From NCBI RefSeq assembly GCF_036250735.1, contig NZ_CP109430.1, positions 682,001-746,000 on the forward strand: a DNA stretch of 64,000 nt, in the 5' to 3' direction. A program made the position numbers and the translations under genes. This document shows, piece by piece, positions 44,787 to 55,517 of the stretch. The notes below the pieces were generated by a model, which worked only from the letters and a program-made list of their open reading frames with translations, did not search any database and was not told the DNA's origin. The stretch comes from Streptosporangium sp. NBC_01495 (GTDB lineage Bacteria > Actinomycetota > Actinomycetes > Streptosporangiales > Streptosporangiaceae). Position 1 is the first letter of the stretch. Each line of letters starts with the position of its first letter.

Positions 44787-45572
44787 TTATGCGAACGAGA
44801 AGGCGATGATGCCCTTGGCGACCAGGCGCACGTACAGGTCGGCGCCCATGACGGAGAACATGGAGATCAGCGCGAGCTGCGAGTGCCTGGCGTTGAGCTT
44901 GGAGACGAAGCCCCACGCCCGGTAGCGGATCGGGTGCTTGGAGAAGTGGTTCAGGCGCCCGGCCGTGATGTGCCGGCAGGAGTGGCACGACAGCGTGTAC
45001 AGGTTGATCAGGACCGCGTTGGCGATCAGGATCCACGTGCCCAGACCCGCCGGGTTCTCGATCAGAGCCTTCACCGCGTCGTACGCCAGGATGAGGCCGA
45101 CGACGATCGCCGTGTAGAAGAAGTAGCGGTGGACGTTCTGCAGGATCAGCGGGAACCGCGACTCGCCGGAGTACTTCTTGTGCGGCTCGTTCACCCCGCA
45201 GGCCGGGGGCGAGAGCCAGAACCCCCGGTAGTAGGCCTTGCGGTAGTAGTAACAGGTGAAGCGGAACCCCGCGGGAAGGCCGAGGATCAGCAGACCGGGA
45301 GGCAGGGTGTACCAGTCGCCGAATGGGGCGAAGCCGAACAGCCGCGCGTCCGGCGGACAGCTCGTCGCCAGACAGGGCGACGCGAACGGCGCGTGGTACG
45401 GCGACACGAAGTAGCTTGTATCAAAGATCGCCCACGTGGCGTAGACGAGGAATGCCGTGAAAATGATGAAAGTGACCAGCGGATAGCGCCACCACTGGTC
45501 GGTTCGCAGGGTGCGCTCCTTGATCTGCGCACGTTGCCTTCTGGCCGGGCTCTCGGCCGTTGTCTGGGTCAT
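44787..45572 (-). CDS. succinate dehydrogenase membrane anchor (Sdh1 type)
   Basis: 261 aa, five membrane helices (YPLVTFIIFTAFLVYATWAIF; LPPGLLILGLPAGFRFTCYYY; YFFYTAIVVGLILAYDAVKAL; WILIANAVLINLYTLSCHSC; LALISMFSVMGADLYVRLV). The Cys/His-rich SCHSCRH near the fourth helix is characteristic of the Rv0249c-like anchor, which differs from the cytochrome b558 SdhC of the second operon. It is the first gene of the operon and starts at ATG 45572. Confidence 0.8.
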   Translation of the reverse strand: MTQTTAESPARRQRAQIKERTLRTDQWWRYPLVTFIIFTAFLVYATWAIFDTSYFVSPYHAPFASPCLATSCPPDARLFGFAPFGDWYTLPPGLLILGLPAGFRFTCYYYRKAYYRGFWLSPPACGVNEPHKKYSGESRFPLILQNVHRYFFYTAIVVGLILAYDAVKALIENPAGLGTWILIANAVLINLYTLSCHSCRHITAGRLNHFSKHPIRYRAWGFVSKLNARHSQLALISMFSVMGADLYVRLVAKGIIAFSFA

Positions 45573-45903
45573 CGAGACCTCTCCACCTCCCGCGGACCCC
45601 GCTCGCCCAGGGGTCCGGGTTGTTTCAGTTGTGCCGCGCGCTGGCCATGGTCGCGCCGGCTCACACGTGCGCGCGCATGTTGGTGGGGGATACGTTACGA
45701 CGGAGCCTAGGGGTTATGTGTAAGGGGTCTCTCACAATTTCACCGACCCGGTGTGATTCCTGTCACGTTCGGCTGCCAAGGGCCTCCCGCCTGCGACGTC
45801 TCACGGGGTGGACGATCACAGGGAGGTCTCAGGAGGTTGTGGACACGGGTGCGGCGAATGAGCAACCCCTGATCTCGCCCCCGACGGCGACCCCGGCGGG
45901 CAC
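45573..45903. other. control region of the first sdh operon
   Basis: This 331-base gap lies between the sdh anchor gene start (minus) and the end of the response-regulator gene. It carries a CRP-like palindrome (45752-45767) and an overlapping inverted pair TCACA...TGTGA (45732-45756). No coding frame with proper bias is present. Confidence 0.5.
45752..45767. promoter_or_regulatory. CRP/GlxR-like site upstream of the first sdh operon
   Basis: TGTGATTCCTGTCACG fits the TGTGA-N6-TCAC(A) consensus of Crp-family regulators with one mismatch at the last base. It lies 180 bases upstream of the anchor-gene start. Crp/GlxR control of succinate dehydrogenase is known in Corynebacterium; its use here is inference. 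Confidence 0.45.
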
Positions 45904-46353
45904 TCAGTAGTGCTGGCCGGAGTTGGGCAGCTTGACGACGGTCACGAAGAAGTCGTCGATCCGCCGGACCACGCTGATGAACTGGTCGAAGTCGACCGGC
46001 TTGGAGACGTAGGCGTTGGCGTGCAGGTTGTAGCTGCGCAGGATGTCCTCCTCGGACTCCGACGTGGTCAGCACGACCACCGGGATCCCGCGGAGCTTCT
46101 CGTCGGCCTTGATGTCCTGGAGCACCTCCCGGCCGTCCTTGCGGGGCAGGTTGAGGTCCAGCAGGATCAGGTCGGGCCTGGGCGCGTCGGCGTAGTCGCC
46201 CTCCTTGCGCAGGAAGGACATGGCCTGCTCGCCGTCGTTGACCACGTGCAGCTTGTTGCGGACCTTGTTGAGCTCGAACGCCTCCCGCGTCAGCAGGACG
46301 TCGCCCGGGTCGTCCTCGACCAGGAGCACGTCGATCCAGCGCAGGTCATTCAT
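45904..46353 (-). CDS. single-domain response regulator (Rcp1-like)
   Basis: 149 aa, one receiver domain and no output domain. Acidic pair [10 protein letters not shown], phospho-acceptor Asp in [13 protein letters not shown], Thr in [11 protein letters not shown] and Lys in [12 protein letters not shown]. Rcp1-type receivers pair with phytochrome-like kinases. The ATG at 46353 overlaps the kinase stop (ATGA). It probably shuttles phosphate from the upstream kinase. Confidence 0.9.
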   Translation of the reverse strand: MNDLRWIDVLLVEDDPGDVLLTREAFELNKVRNKLHVVNDGEQAMSFLRKEGDYADAPRPDLILLDLNLPRKDGREVLQDIKADEKLRGIPVVVLTTSESEEDILRSYNLHANAYVSKPVDFDQFISVVRRIDDFFVTVVKLPNSGQHY

Positions 46354-48056
46354 TCCAGGTCTCCTGTGGGAAGGGTCCAGCGGAAGGTCGTGCCTGGCGT
46401 GGCGGCTCTCTCGACGTTCGCGCTGTTCTCGGTGATCGCGGTGTTCTCTGCGTTCTCAGTGTTCTCGGCGGTCCCGGCGGTTCCGGCGTTCTCGGCGGCT
46501 CCGGCGGTCCCGGTGCTCTCGCCGTCTCCGGTGTCGACCCAGATGCGGCCACCGTGGTATTCGACGATCTTCTTGCAGAGCGCCAGCCCGATGCCCGTGC
46601 CCGCGTACACGTCCCGCCCGTGCAGGCGCTGGAAAATCAGGAAGATGCGGTCAGTGTATTTGCTCTCGATACCGATGCCGTTGTCGGTGCAGGAGAACTC
46701 CCACATGTCCCCGTCGCGCCGCACCCCGATGTGGATCACCGGCGGGTCCTGCGAGTGGAACTTGATCGCGTTGCCGACGAGGTTCTGGAAGAGCTGGGTC
46801 AGCTGCGCCCGGTTGCCGTACACCTCGGGCAGCTCGTCGTGGGTGACCGTCGCCCCGCTGTCCTCGATGGTCGCGCCGAGGTTGTTCAGCGCGGCCCTGA
46901 ACGGCACGGTGGCGTCGATCCTGGTGCGCTCGCCGCCCATCCTGCCGACCCGGGAGAAGTCGAGCAGGTCGTTGATCAGCATCTGCATGCGCTTGGCGCC
47001 GTCGACGGAGAAGGCGATGTACTGCTTGGCGCGCTCGTCGAGCTGGTCGCCATAGCGCTGCTCCAGCATCTGGGTGAAACTGGCCACCTTGCGCAGCGGC
47101 TCCTGAAGGTCGTGACTGGCTACGTAGGCGAACTGCTCGAGCTCGCCGTTGGAGCGCTTCAGCTCCGCCGTCTGGTCCTCCAGCTTGCGCTGCGTCTCCG
47201 AGGACCGGCGCCACTCGGCGAGGATGCGGCGGCGCATCGCGTCGACGTGGCCCGACAGCTCGGACAGCTCGGCCGGGTGCTCGACCTTGAGCTTGTGGTC
47301 GAAATCCCCCTGGGCGACCGCGCGGACCTGCTCGTTCAGCTCCGCCAGCGGGCGGAGCACCGCGTACCGCACGATGAGCACCGCGGCGACCGCGGCCACG
47401 ACCAGTGCCAGGGCCACCCCGATGAGCGCGGCGTAGAGGGCCTGCCAGCCGAGGTCGAGCCGCACGACGCCGAGCTCGTGCAGCCGGTTCAGGTGGCTCT
47501 GGAGCCCCGTGAGGGACTGGCGGACCTGGTTGAACCGAGTGGCGTTGATGGTGGCGTTCTGCCGGGAGGCCTCGGTCTTCAGGGTCGGTACGGTGGCGAT
47601 GACCGTCTCGGCGTAGTCGCGCCGCCAGGCCTCTCCCGCGGCCTTCAGCGCGGCCACCTCGGCACTGACCGCCTGCCGTTCCGGTATCCGGGGGAGCAGC
47701 GTGGTAAGCGTGTCCAGCGAGGTCTTCTCCGCGGCGATCGCGTTCCGGTAGTCCCGCAGGGAGACGTCCTCGTTGGTCCTGCCGTACGCCCGCACCGAGC
47801 TCTCCTGCGAGGTCATCGCGTTGGAGATCTCCAGGAGGCGCAGCGCCGCCGGGTCGATGACGTCGACGAGCGTCTCCCTGGCCTCTCGCGTCTCCTCGAT
47901 CGACTTGATCGTGACGACGGCCGAGATCATGAAGACCAGCGCGATGCCCACCCCGGCGAACGTGAACCAGCGGCCCACCGGAAGGTTCCCGACCCCCTTC
48001 GAGGGGGTGAATTCGGGCAGGGGCTGAGGGCTCGAACGGTCGGAACGGCCGGTCAT
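46350..48056 (-). CDS. CHASE3-HAMP sensor histidine kinase with an insert in its ATPase domain
   Basis: 568 aa. A membrane helix ([20 protein letters not shown]), an extracytoplasmic CHASE3 domain (residues about 45-180), a second helix ([20 protein letters not shown]) and HAMP. The dimerisation domain has the phospho-His in [14 protein letters not shown]. The HATPase shows N box [23 protein letters not shown] and [18 protein letters not shown]. Between [10 protein letters not shown] and TTFRWTLP, where two strands normally meet in a short turn, about 40 repetitive residues are inserted ([13 protein letters not shown]). ATG 48056 overlaps the upstream stop; the longer frame is a shadow of the PP2C gene. 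Confidence 0.88.
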   Translation of the reverse strand: MTGRSDRSSPQPLPEFTPSKGVGNLPVGRWFTFAGVGIALVFMISAVVTIKSIEETREARETLVDVIDPAALRLLEISNAMTSQESSVRAYGRTNEDVSLRDYRNAIAAEKTSLDTLTTLLPRIPERQAVSAEVAALKAAGEAWRRDYAETVIATVPTLKTEASRQNATINATRFNQVRQSLTGLQSHLNRLHELGVVRLDLGWQALYAALIGVALALVVAAVAAVLIVRYAVLRPLAELNEQVRAVAQGDFDHKLKVEHPAELSELSGHVDAMRRRILAEWRRSSETQRKLEDQTAELKRSNGELEQFAYVASHDLQEPLRKVASFTQMLEQRYGDQLDERAKQYIAFSVDGAKRMQMLINDLLDFSRVGRMGGERTRIDATVPFRAALNNLGATIEDSGATVTHDELPEVYGNRAQLTQLFQNLVGNAIKFHSQDPPVIHIGVRRDGDMWEFSCTDNGIGIESKYTDRIFLIFQRLHGRDVYAGTGIGLALCKKIVEYHGGRIWVDTGDGESTGTAGAAENAGTAGTAENTENAENTAITENSANVERAATPGTTFRWTLPTGDLE

Positions 48057-49207
48057 CGTTTCCCGTTCCGGGAGATGAGCACGGTCGCGAGGTCGTCGCT
48101 GAGCGCGTCGCGGTTCAGCTCGATGACGCGTTCGATGAGGCGGTCGAGCTCGATCCCGCCCTGCTCCTGGACGAGTCTGAGGAGGCCCTCGGTGCCGAGC
48201 AGGTCGGGCCCGCCGCCCACGGTGGCCTCGATCAGGCCGTCGGTGTAGAGCAGCAGCGACCAGTCGTCGCCGAGCGGCACGTCGATCGCCGACCAGCGGA
48301 CGTCCTGGAAGATCCCCAGCGGGGGGCCCGAGGGGGTGCCGGGCACCACGCCGATCACACCGTCGCGGATCAGCAGCGGCGGCGGGTGGCCGACCACGTG
48401 CATCCGCGCCGTGCTGAGCGTGGGGTCGATCGTGACGATGCACAGGGTGGTGAAGATCTCCGCGGACTTGCGCTCCAGGCGGAGCACCGACTCCAGGGTG
48501 CCGAGCAGCTCGTTGCCGGTGTGCCCGGCCAGGACCAGGGTCCGCCAGGCGATCCTGAGCGCGACTCCCAGCGCGGCCTCGTCGGGGCCGTGCCCGCACA
48601 CGTCGCCGACCACCACGTGGACGGCGCCGTCGGGGCTCTGCACGGTGTCCCAGAAGTCACCGGCGAGAAGGGCACGCCTGCGTCCCGGCAGGTAGCGGGC
48701 CTGGTGGTCCAGGACCCCCGGGGTCAGCAGCGGGACCGGCAGCAACCCCCGTTCGAGGCGGGAGTTCTCCTTGGTGAGCAGCTCGGCCTCGACCAGCTTG
48801 CGCTGGGCCAGGTCGGCGCGCTTGCGCTCTATGGAGTAGCGGATCGCCCGCGCCAGCAGGCGGGCCTCCACATCCTGCTTGACCAGGAAGTCCTGGGCGC
48901 CGGCGGCGACGGCCTCCACGCCGACGTGGGTGTCGTTCAGACCGGTCAGCACGAGCACGGCGGCGTGCGGCGCCATCGACAGCACCTGCTCCAGTGCCTC
49001 AAGGCCGGTCGCGTCGGGCAGGGAGAGGTCGACGAGCACGCACCGCACGTCCTCGGTGAGACGCTCCCGGCTCTCGGCCATGCTGCGCACCCAAATGATC
49101 TTGGGTGGGTTGTCCGCCTCGCTGAGCAGCTCCTCCACGAGGAAGGCGTCGCCGGCGTCGTCCTCGATGAGGAGAAGCGTGAGCGTTTCATTGGCGGGGG
49201 CGGTCAC
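48053..49207 (-). CDS. receiver-PP2C (RsbU/SpoIIE-type) serine phosphatase
   Basis: 384 aa. The N-terminal receiver (LLLIEDDAGD, Asp in CVLVDLSLPDATG, Lys in AQDFLVKQDV), a short coiled linker, and a C-terminal SpoIIE-like PP2C domain (ALLAGDFWDTV, VVVGDVCGHGPDEAALGVALR, LLLYTDGLIEA, DDLATVLISR). Metal-binding Asp residues appear intact. These proteins dephosphorylate anti-sigma-factor antagonists; no such partner is in the window. First gene of a coupled three-gene operon. Confidence 0.92.
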   Translation of the reverse strand: MTAPANETLTLLLIEDDAGDAFLVEELLSEADNPPKIIWVRSMAESRERLTEDVRCVLVDLSLPDATGLEALEQVLSMAPHAAVLVLTGLNDTHVGVEAVAAGAQDFLVKQDVEARLLARAIRYSIERKRADLAQRKLVEAELLTKENSRLERGLLPVPLLTPGVLDHQARYLPGRRRALLAGDFWDTVQSPDGAVHVVVGDVCGHGPDEAALGVALRIAWRTLVLAGHTGNELLGTLESVLRLERKSAEIFTTLCIVTIDPTLSTARMHVVGHPPPLLIRDGVIGVVPGTPSGPPLGIFQDVRWSAIDVPLGDDWSLLLYTDGLIEATVGGGPDLLGTEGLLRLVQEQGGIELDRLIERVIELNRDALSDDLATVLISRNGKR

Positions 49208-49468
49208 TGACGCCTCTTCGTTGGATCGGGAGAACCTGTCGACGCTACGTAGAATAGTGTGACACCGGGACTTAGAGGGTGTTGATCAGTCACCCTGGTC
49301 CACGCGACCGATATCGTCCCGCCGCACGTCGGGAACGCGTCACAGTGCCCGTCAGGGGCCTGCCAGATGCCCGTCGGGCACCCGCTGCGAACCCCCGGCC
49401 GCCATGCGAACGAGCACCCGCGCCGCGTGCCGCCGCGGCGGTTCCCGGAGCGGATCCGCCAGGGGGAA

Positions 49469-50401
49469 TCACCCCTCGGTGATCAGATCGAGTCCCTGGG
49501 GAAGGCTGCCGTCGCGGGCGGCCTCGGTGAGGAAGAGGAGCAGGGTCGTGCGGAAGGCCTGGGCGGCGCGGGTGGGCTCGACGTCCTTGCGGTGCGCGAT
49601 GGCTATGGTGCGGCGCAGTCCGGGAGGCGCGAGCGGCGTCCCCGCCAGTCCGGGGCGGCCGTCCAGCACCATCGAGGGAACCAGCGCGATCCCCAGCCCG
49701 GCCTCCACGAAGCGCAGCACGGCGTCCATCTCGCCGCCCTCCACCGCGAACCTGGGCTCGAACCCGGCCTGCCTGCAGGCGCTGAGCGTGGCCTCCCGCA
49801 GGTCGTACCCGCGCCTGAACATCACCATCGGCCGCCGCCGCAGCTCCTCGATGCGCACGTACGGCCTGCGGGTGTGATCGTTCGAGGGGGAGGCGACGAC
49901 GAGGTTCTCCCGCAGGATCTCCTCGGTGACGAGGGCCGGGTCGTCGCTGTGCAACGGCATGATGATCAGCGCCAGGTCGAGCTGGCCGCGGGCGAGGGTG
50001 CGGACCAGGTCGCGGGAGCCGCCCTCCTCCACGAACAGCTCGATGCCGGGGTAGGCGTGATGGAACCTGGCCAGCGCGTCGGCGAGCAGCCCGGCGCAGA
50101 GCGAGGGGGTCGCGCCCAGCCTGACCCGGCCGCGGCGCAGGCCCGCCAGCTCGCCGACCTCGCTCCTGGCGGTCTCGGCGTCGGCCAGCATCCTGCGGGC
50201 CAGCGGCAGCAGCGCCTCGCCCGCCGGGGTCAGCGTGACGTTTCCCCGGGCGCGGCTGAACAGCGGCGCGCCGAGCTCGGTCTCCAGGGCCTTGATCTGC
50301 TTGCTCAGCGAGGGCTGGGCGACGCGCATCCCCTCGGCGGCCTGGGTGAAGTGCCGGGCCTCGGCGACCGCCACGAAGTAGGCGAGTTGCTGGAGCTGCA
50401 C
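49469..50401 (-). CDS. LysR-family regulator, divergent from the second sdh operon
   Basis: 310 aa from GTG 50401 (QLQQLAYFVAVAEARHFTQAAEGMRVAQPSLSKQIKALE, the LysR HTH in order); the substrate domain follows (GRVRLGATPSLCAGLLADALARF). ATG 50440 would add 13 residues. If it is used, its ribosome site would lie in the 3' arm of a 23-bp hairpin (50442-50492). A LysR-type palindrome (50738-50752) just before sdhC makes that operon the probable target. Confidence 0.88.
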   Translation of the reverse strand: MQLQQLAYFVAVAEARHFTQAAEGMRVAQPSLSKQIKALETELGAPLFSRARGNVTLTPAGEALLPLARRMLADAETARSEVGELAGLRRGRVRLGATPSLCAGLLADALARFHHAYPGIELFVEEGGSRDLVRTLARGQLDLALIIMPLHSDDPALVTEEILRENLVVASPSNDHTRRPYVRIEELRRRPMVMFRRGYDLREATLSACRQAGFEPRFAVEGGEMDAVLRFVEAGLGIALVPSMVLDGRPGLAGTPLAPPGLRRTIAIAHRKDVEPTRAAQAFRTTLLLFLTEAARDGSLPQGLDLITEG

Positions 50402-50441
50402 GTTTCCCAAGGGTAGGGGGTCCCCGGTGTCCGGCCTCATC

Positions 50442-50492
50442 CGCCCACGACTTCACCCGTGCGAGTCCCTCGCACGGGTGAAGTCGTGGGCG
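50442..50492 (-). other. perfect 23-bp hairpin in the LysR leader
   Basis: Arms 50442-50464 and 50470-50492 are exact reverse complements with a 5-base loop (GTCCC in plus-strand reading). It lies immediately upstream of ATG 50440 and 41 bases before GTG 50401 of the LysR gene. No U-run follows on either strand. Its stability would make it a strong RNA structure. It could hide a ribosome site, act as a terminator/attenuator or be a small mobile palindrome. Confidence 0.9.
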
Positions 50493-50802
50493 TCGGGCTC
50501 CTGAGCTCCCGGAGCCCTGAACGCGCGGATGCGTAGAGCCTTGCGCACGCGGACGGATGGGGTCTTGAGCGTGGATGGGGTTTTGAGCGCGCGGACGTAT
50601 AGCGCACGGGCCTTCCGGTCTCGGATCCGGGACCGGTGGTGACGTGGGAGACGATGGGAGATCGTGGCCGGGGAGCTGTGAGATTGCTCGCACCGCGCGG
50701 GCGGCGCGTTCCAGGAAGCGGCAGGGACGCACAGCTAATAGCCACAGGCTATGGAAACCACATCCATGATGACTTGGACGGCGGTAAATCCTCCTACTTA
50801 GC
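50493..50802. promoter_or_regulatory. lysR-sdhC intergenic region with LysR box and short repeats
   Basis: ATAGCCACAGGCTAT (50738-50752) is a perfect dyad with the T-N11-A spacing of LysR sites, 51 bases before the sdhC start. Farther left (50520-50600) GCGGATG/GCGGACG and GGGGTCTTGAGCG motifs repeat loosely. TTGGAC at 50774 may be a -35. There is no coding frame. Confidence 0.6.
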
Positions 50803-51573
50803 GTGACAGACGTGACTGCCACGATTGAGCGCGGATCCGCCACCGCGCCGGTGAAACCCCCGGCGGACGCCCCCGCGAAGCCGACGCGGCCCAGGCGGGG
50901 CGGCTTCCTGAGCTCCTCCAACGGCAAGAAGGCCGTGATGGCCGTCACGGGTGCCGTGATGGTGCTCTTCCTTGTCGGCCACATGGCCGGGAACCTCAAG
51001 AGCTTCTTCGGCGCGGAGTCCTTCAACTCCTACGCGGCCTTCCTGCGGACCATGGGCGAGCCGATCCTCCCGCACCGCGTCCTGCTGACCGTCGTCGAGA
51101 TCGGGCTGGTCGTCGCGGTCGGACTGCACATGTGGGCGGCGATCTCCCTGGCCAGGCGGGCGCGCAAGGCCCGTCCGGTCAGGTACGCGGCCAGGCGCAG
51201 GTCCCGGGCGGGCGGCTACGCGGTCCACACCATGCGCTACGGCGGCGTCGTCATCGTGCTGTTCGTGGTCTACCACCTGCTCGACCTGACGTTCGGCGCG
51301 GTCAACCCGGCGGGGGCCGGCTCCACCCCGTACGAGCGACTGGTCGAGGGCTTCGCGCCGTCCCGCTGGTGGGTCACCCTGTTCTACGTGCTCGCGGTCG
51401 TCATGGTCGGCCTGCACCTGCGCCACGGTCTGTGGAGCGCCTTCCAGACGCTCGGCCTGGCGAGCCGTCGCAGCTACCGCCCGCTGAGGGCCGCCGCCAC
51501 GGGGTTGTCGGCCCTGCTGGTCGTCGGCTTCCTCGCGGTCCCGGTCGCGGTCGCGGTCGGAGTGATCAAGTGA
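50803..51573 (+). CDS. sdhC: succinate dehydrogenase cytochrome b558 subunit
   Basis: 256 aa. After a Pro-rich cytoplasmic start come five membrane helices with His residues positioned for two b hemes (LVGHMAGN; VVAVGLHMW; VVYHLLDL; MVGLHLRHG). This is the single-subunit diheme anchor of menaquinone-reactive type B enzymes. The GTG at 50803 has no clear ribosome site and may be leaderless; GTG 50812 is an alternative. Its TGA overlaps a GTG that opens the repeat-built bridging frame. Confidence 0.9.
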   Translation: MTDVTATIERGSATAPVKPPADAPAKPTRPRRGGFLSSSNGKKAVMAVTGAVMVLFLVGHMAGNLKSFFGAESFNSYAAFLRTMGEPILPHRVLLTVVEIGLVVAVGLHMWAAISLARRARKARPVRYAARRRSRAGGYAVHTMRYGGVVIVLFVVYHLLDLTFGAVNPAGAGSTPYERLVEGFAPSRWWVTLFYVLAVVMVGLHLRHGLWSAFQTLGLASRRSYRPLRAAATGLSALLVVGFLAVPVAVAVGVIK

Positions 51574-51760
51574 GCGGGACCCGGCGTGACGAGCGCGGTG
51601 GCGTACGAGGAGCGGGTCTCCCGTACGGCGAACAAGGAGCGGGCCTCCCGCACGGCGGGCGAGAAGCGGATCTTCCGCGCGGTGAACAAGGAACGGATCT
51701 TCCGCGCGGTGAACAAGGGGCGGATCTTCCGCGTGGTGAGCGAGGAGCGGTGAGCGGGTC

Positions 51761-51764
<4 letters not shown>
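51570..51764 (+). CDS. small bridging ORF between sdhC and sdhA (64 aa, 9-residue repeats)
   Basis: The GTG at 51570 overlaps the sdhC TGA, with GGAG seven bases upstream. The frame runs 64 codons and its TGA overlaps the sdhA ATG (51761). The body is a 27-base tandem repeat coding for ADLPRGEQG and variants (units beginning near 51666, 51693 and 51720, with older copies before). sdhC and sdhA are usually adjacent, so this is an added segment that preserves coupling. No independent function is suggested by sequence. Confidence 0.5.
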
Positions 51765-53685
<1,921 letters not shown>

Positions 53686-53689
<4 letters not shown>

Positions 53690-54423
53690 ACCTGACACTC
53701 AAGGTCTGGCGGCAGAGGGGTCCCGAGGACAAGGGCCGCATGGTCACCTACCGGGTCGAGGACGTGTCGCCGGACATGTCCTTCCTGGAGATGCTCGACG
53801 TCCTCAACGAGCGGCTCATCCTGGAGGGCGACGACCCGGTCGCCTTCGACCACGACTGCCGCGAGGGCATCTGCGGCATGTGCGGCATGGTCATCAACGG
53901 TGTCGCGCACGGCGAGCAGGTGGCCACCACCACCTGCCAGCTGCACATGCGGCACTTCGAGGACAACGCGGTCATCACCATCGAGCCGTGGCGCGCCGCG
54001 CCCTTCCCGGTGGTGAAGGACCTGGTCGTGGACCGCTCGGCGTTCGACCGGATCATCCAGGCGGGCGGCTTCGTCTCCGTCCCGGCGGGATCGGCCCCCG
54101 ACGCGCACAGCGTCCCGGTGAAGAAGGTCGACGCCGACGCGGCGTTCGACGCGGCCACCTGCATCGGCTGCGGCGCCTGTGTCGCCGCCTGCCCGAACGG
54201 CTCGGCCTCCCTCTTCACCGCCGCCAAGATCACCCACCTGGGCCTGCTGCCGCAGGGCCAGCCCGAGCGCGACTCCCGCGCCAAGGCCATGGTCGAGCAG
54301 ATGGACGCCGAGGGCTTCGGCGGCTGTACCAACACCGGCGAGTGCACGGCGGTCTGCCCCAAGGGCATCCCGCTGGACACGATCGCCCAGATGAACCACG
54401 ACTACCTGCGGGCCGCGAAGTAG
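53686..54423 (+). CDS. sdhB: succinate dehydrogenase/fumarate reductase iron-sulfur subunit (type B)
   Basis: 245 aa. [2Fe-2S] cysteines in [19 protein letters not shown]; [4Fe-4S]/[3Fe-4S] ligands in [14 protein letters not shown] and [14 protein letters not shown]. The true start is GTG 53686, overlapping the sdhA stop (GTGA); the frame is open further upstream as a shadow of sdhA. Last gene of the operon, followed by a strong terminator. Confidence 0.94.
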
Positions 54424-54436
54424 GTTCCCGAAGACG

Positions 54437-54473
54437 GAGCCGCCCCGGCCGTCGGGGCGGCTCTCGCTTTTCC
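54437..54473 (+). terminator. intrinsic terminator after the second sdh operon
   Basis: A perfect 10-bp stem GAGCCGCCCC / GGGGCGGCTC with a 7-base loop is followed by TCGCTTTT. It begins 14 bases after the sdhB stop. It is the clearest intrinsic terminator in the window. Confidence 0.85.
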
Positions 54474-54494
54474 CGTCCCGGATCGTCGGTACTC

Positions 54495-54540
54495 TCCGGT
54501 TGACGGTTGACGGTTGACCTTCCAGACGGTTGACGCGACA
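54495..54540. repeat. GGTTGAC heptamer repeat
   Basis: GGTTGAC occurs three times in direct tandem and once more after 14 bases, in the gap between sdhB and the SUMF1-type gene. The heptamers contain TTGAC, so they could mimic -35 boxes. The rest of this 277-base gap shows nothing else. Confidence 0.8.
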
Positions 54541-54700
54541 CACGTCCCGCGCCGGGCCGTTACCGTCGATCGTCCGCGATGTGCCGGCCCGGTGCCGACC
54601 GGGCCGATCACAGGCCGATCGCGGGCCTCGATCCCGCCGGGGTGACACGCGGAGTCCGCGTGTCGTCGACACGAACCGATCGCCCAGGAGAGAGCCCGTG

Positions 54701-55402
54701 ATGAGTCCCGAACCGACGCCGCCCCAGGAGATCGCCGAGCGCATGATCGAGATTCCCGCCGGGAAGATCTTCCTGCGGGACGAGGGGACGAAGGCGATCT
54801 GGAAGGTCGAGGTCGGGGCCTTCCTGCTGGCGTCGCATCCCGTGACCCGCGAGCTGTACCGCGCCGTTCGGGGCGAGGAGGGTGAAACGCCCGCGAGTCC
54901 GGCGGGGCCCAGGACGCCGGTGACCGAGGTCTCCTGGCAAGAGGCCGTCCGGTTCTGCAACCTGCTCTCCGAGGCGGCGGGGCTCGACCCCTGCTACTCG
55001 ATGGGCGACGACCGCGACGGGCAGGACGTGGTCTGCGACTGGGAGGCCGGCGGCTATCGCCTCCTGTCCGAGGCGGAGTGGGAGTACGCGTGCAGGGCCG
55101 GGACCTCCGGCGTCCGCTACGGAGAGCTGGACGAGATCGCCTGGTACGGCGGGAACTCCGGCGGCGAGGTGCACGACGTCGCGACCAGGGCGCCGAACGC
55201 GTGGGGCCTGCACGACATGATCGGCAACGTGTGGGAGTGGTGCTGGGATCTCTACGATCCCGGCGTCTACGGCCCGTACCGCGTGTTCCGCGGCGGAGGC
55301 GCGTACGACCTTCCCCGAGGATGCCGGGCGTCGTGCCGCCGCAAGAGCCACCCGACCTTCCGCGTCGACGACCTCGGGTTCCGGCTCGCCCGATCGCGGT
55401 GA
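54701..55402 (+). CDS. SUMF1/formylglycine-generating-enzyme-fold protein
   Basis: 233 aa from ATG 54701 with AGGAGAGA upstream. The FGE-sulfatase fold is clear: MIEIPAGKIFLRDE, HPVTRELYRAV, PVTEVSWQEAVRFCNLLSEAAGL, RLLSEAEWEYACRAG, NAWGLHDMIGNVWEWCWDLYD, FRGGGAYDLPRGCRASCRRKSHP, DLGFRLA. The two catalytic cysteines of true FGE, five residues apart just after the GGS segment, are not at those positions; the C-x3-C here lies later. It is probably a non-FGE member of the superfamily rather than a sulfatase activator. No sulfatase adjoins. Confidence 0.82.
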   Translation: MSPEPTPPQEIAERMIEIPAGKIFLRDEGTKAIWKVEVGAFLLASHPVTRELYRAVRGEEGETPASPAGPRTPVTEVSWQEAVRFCNLLSEAAGLDPCYSMGDDRDGQDVVCDWEAGGYRLLSEAEWEYACRAGTSGVRYGELDEIAWYGGNSGGEVHDVATRAPNAWGLHDMIGNVWEWCWDLYDPGVYGPYRVFRGGGAYDLPRGCRASCRRKSHPTFRVDDLGFRLARSR

Positions 55403-55517
55403 GCGGGGAGACGCCCCAGACCGGGCTCGACGGCACCGGCTCCGCCACCGGACGGCCCTGACGGCACCGATGCCCCGGCACGCCCGAACCCGTACCCGGC
55501 CCCTCGGTTCGGTGCGG

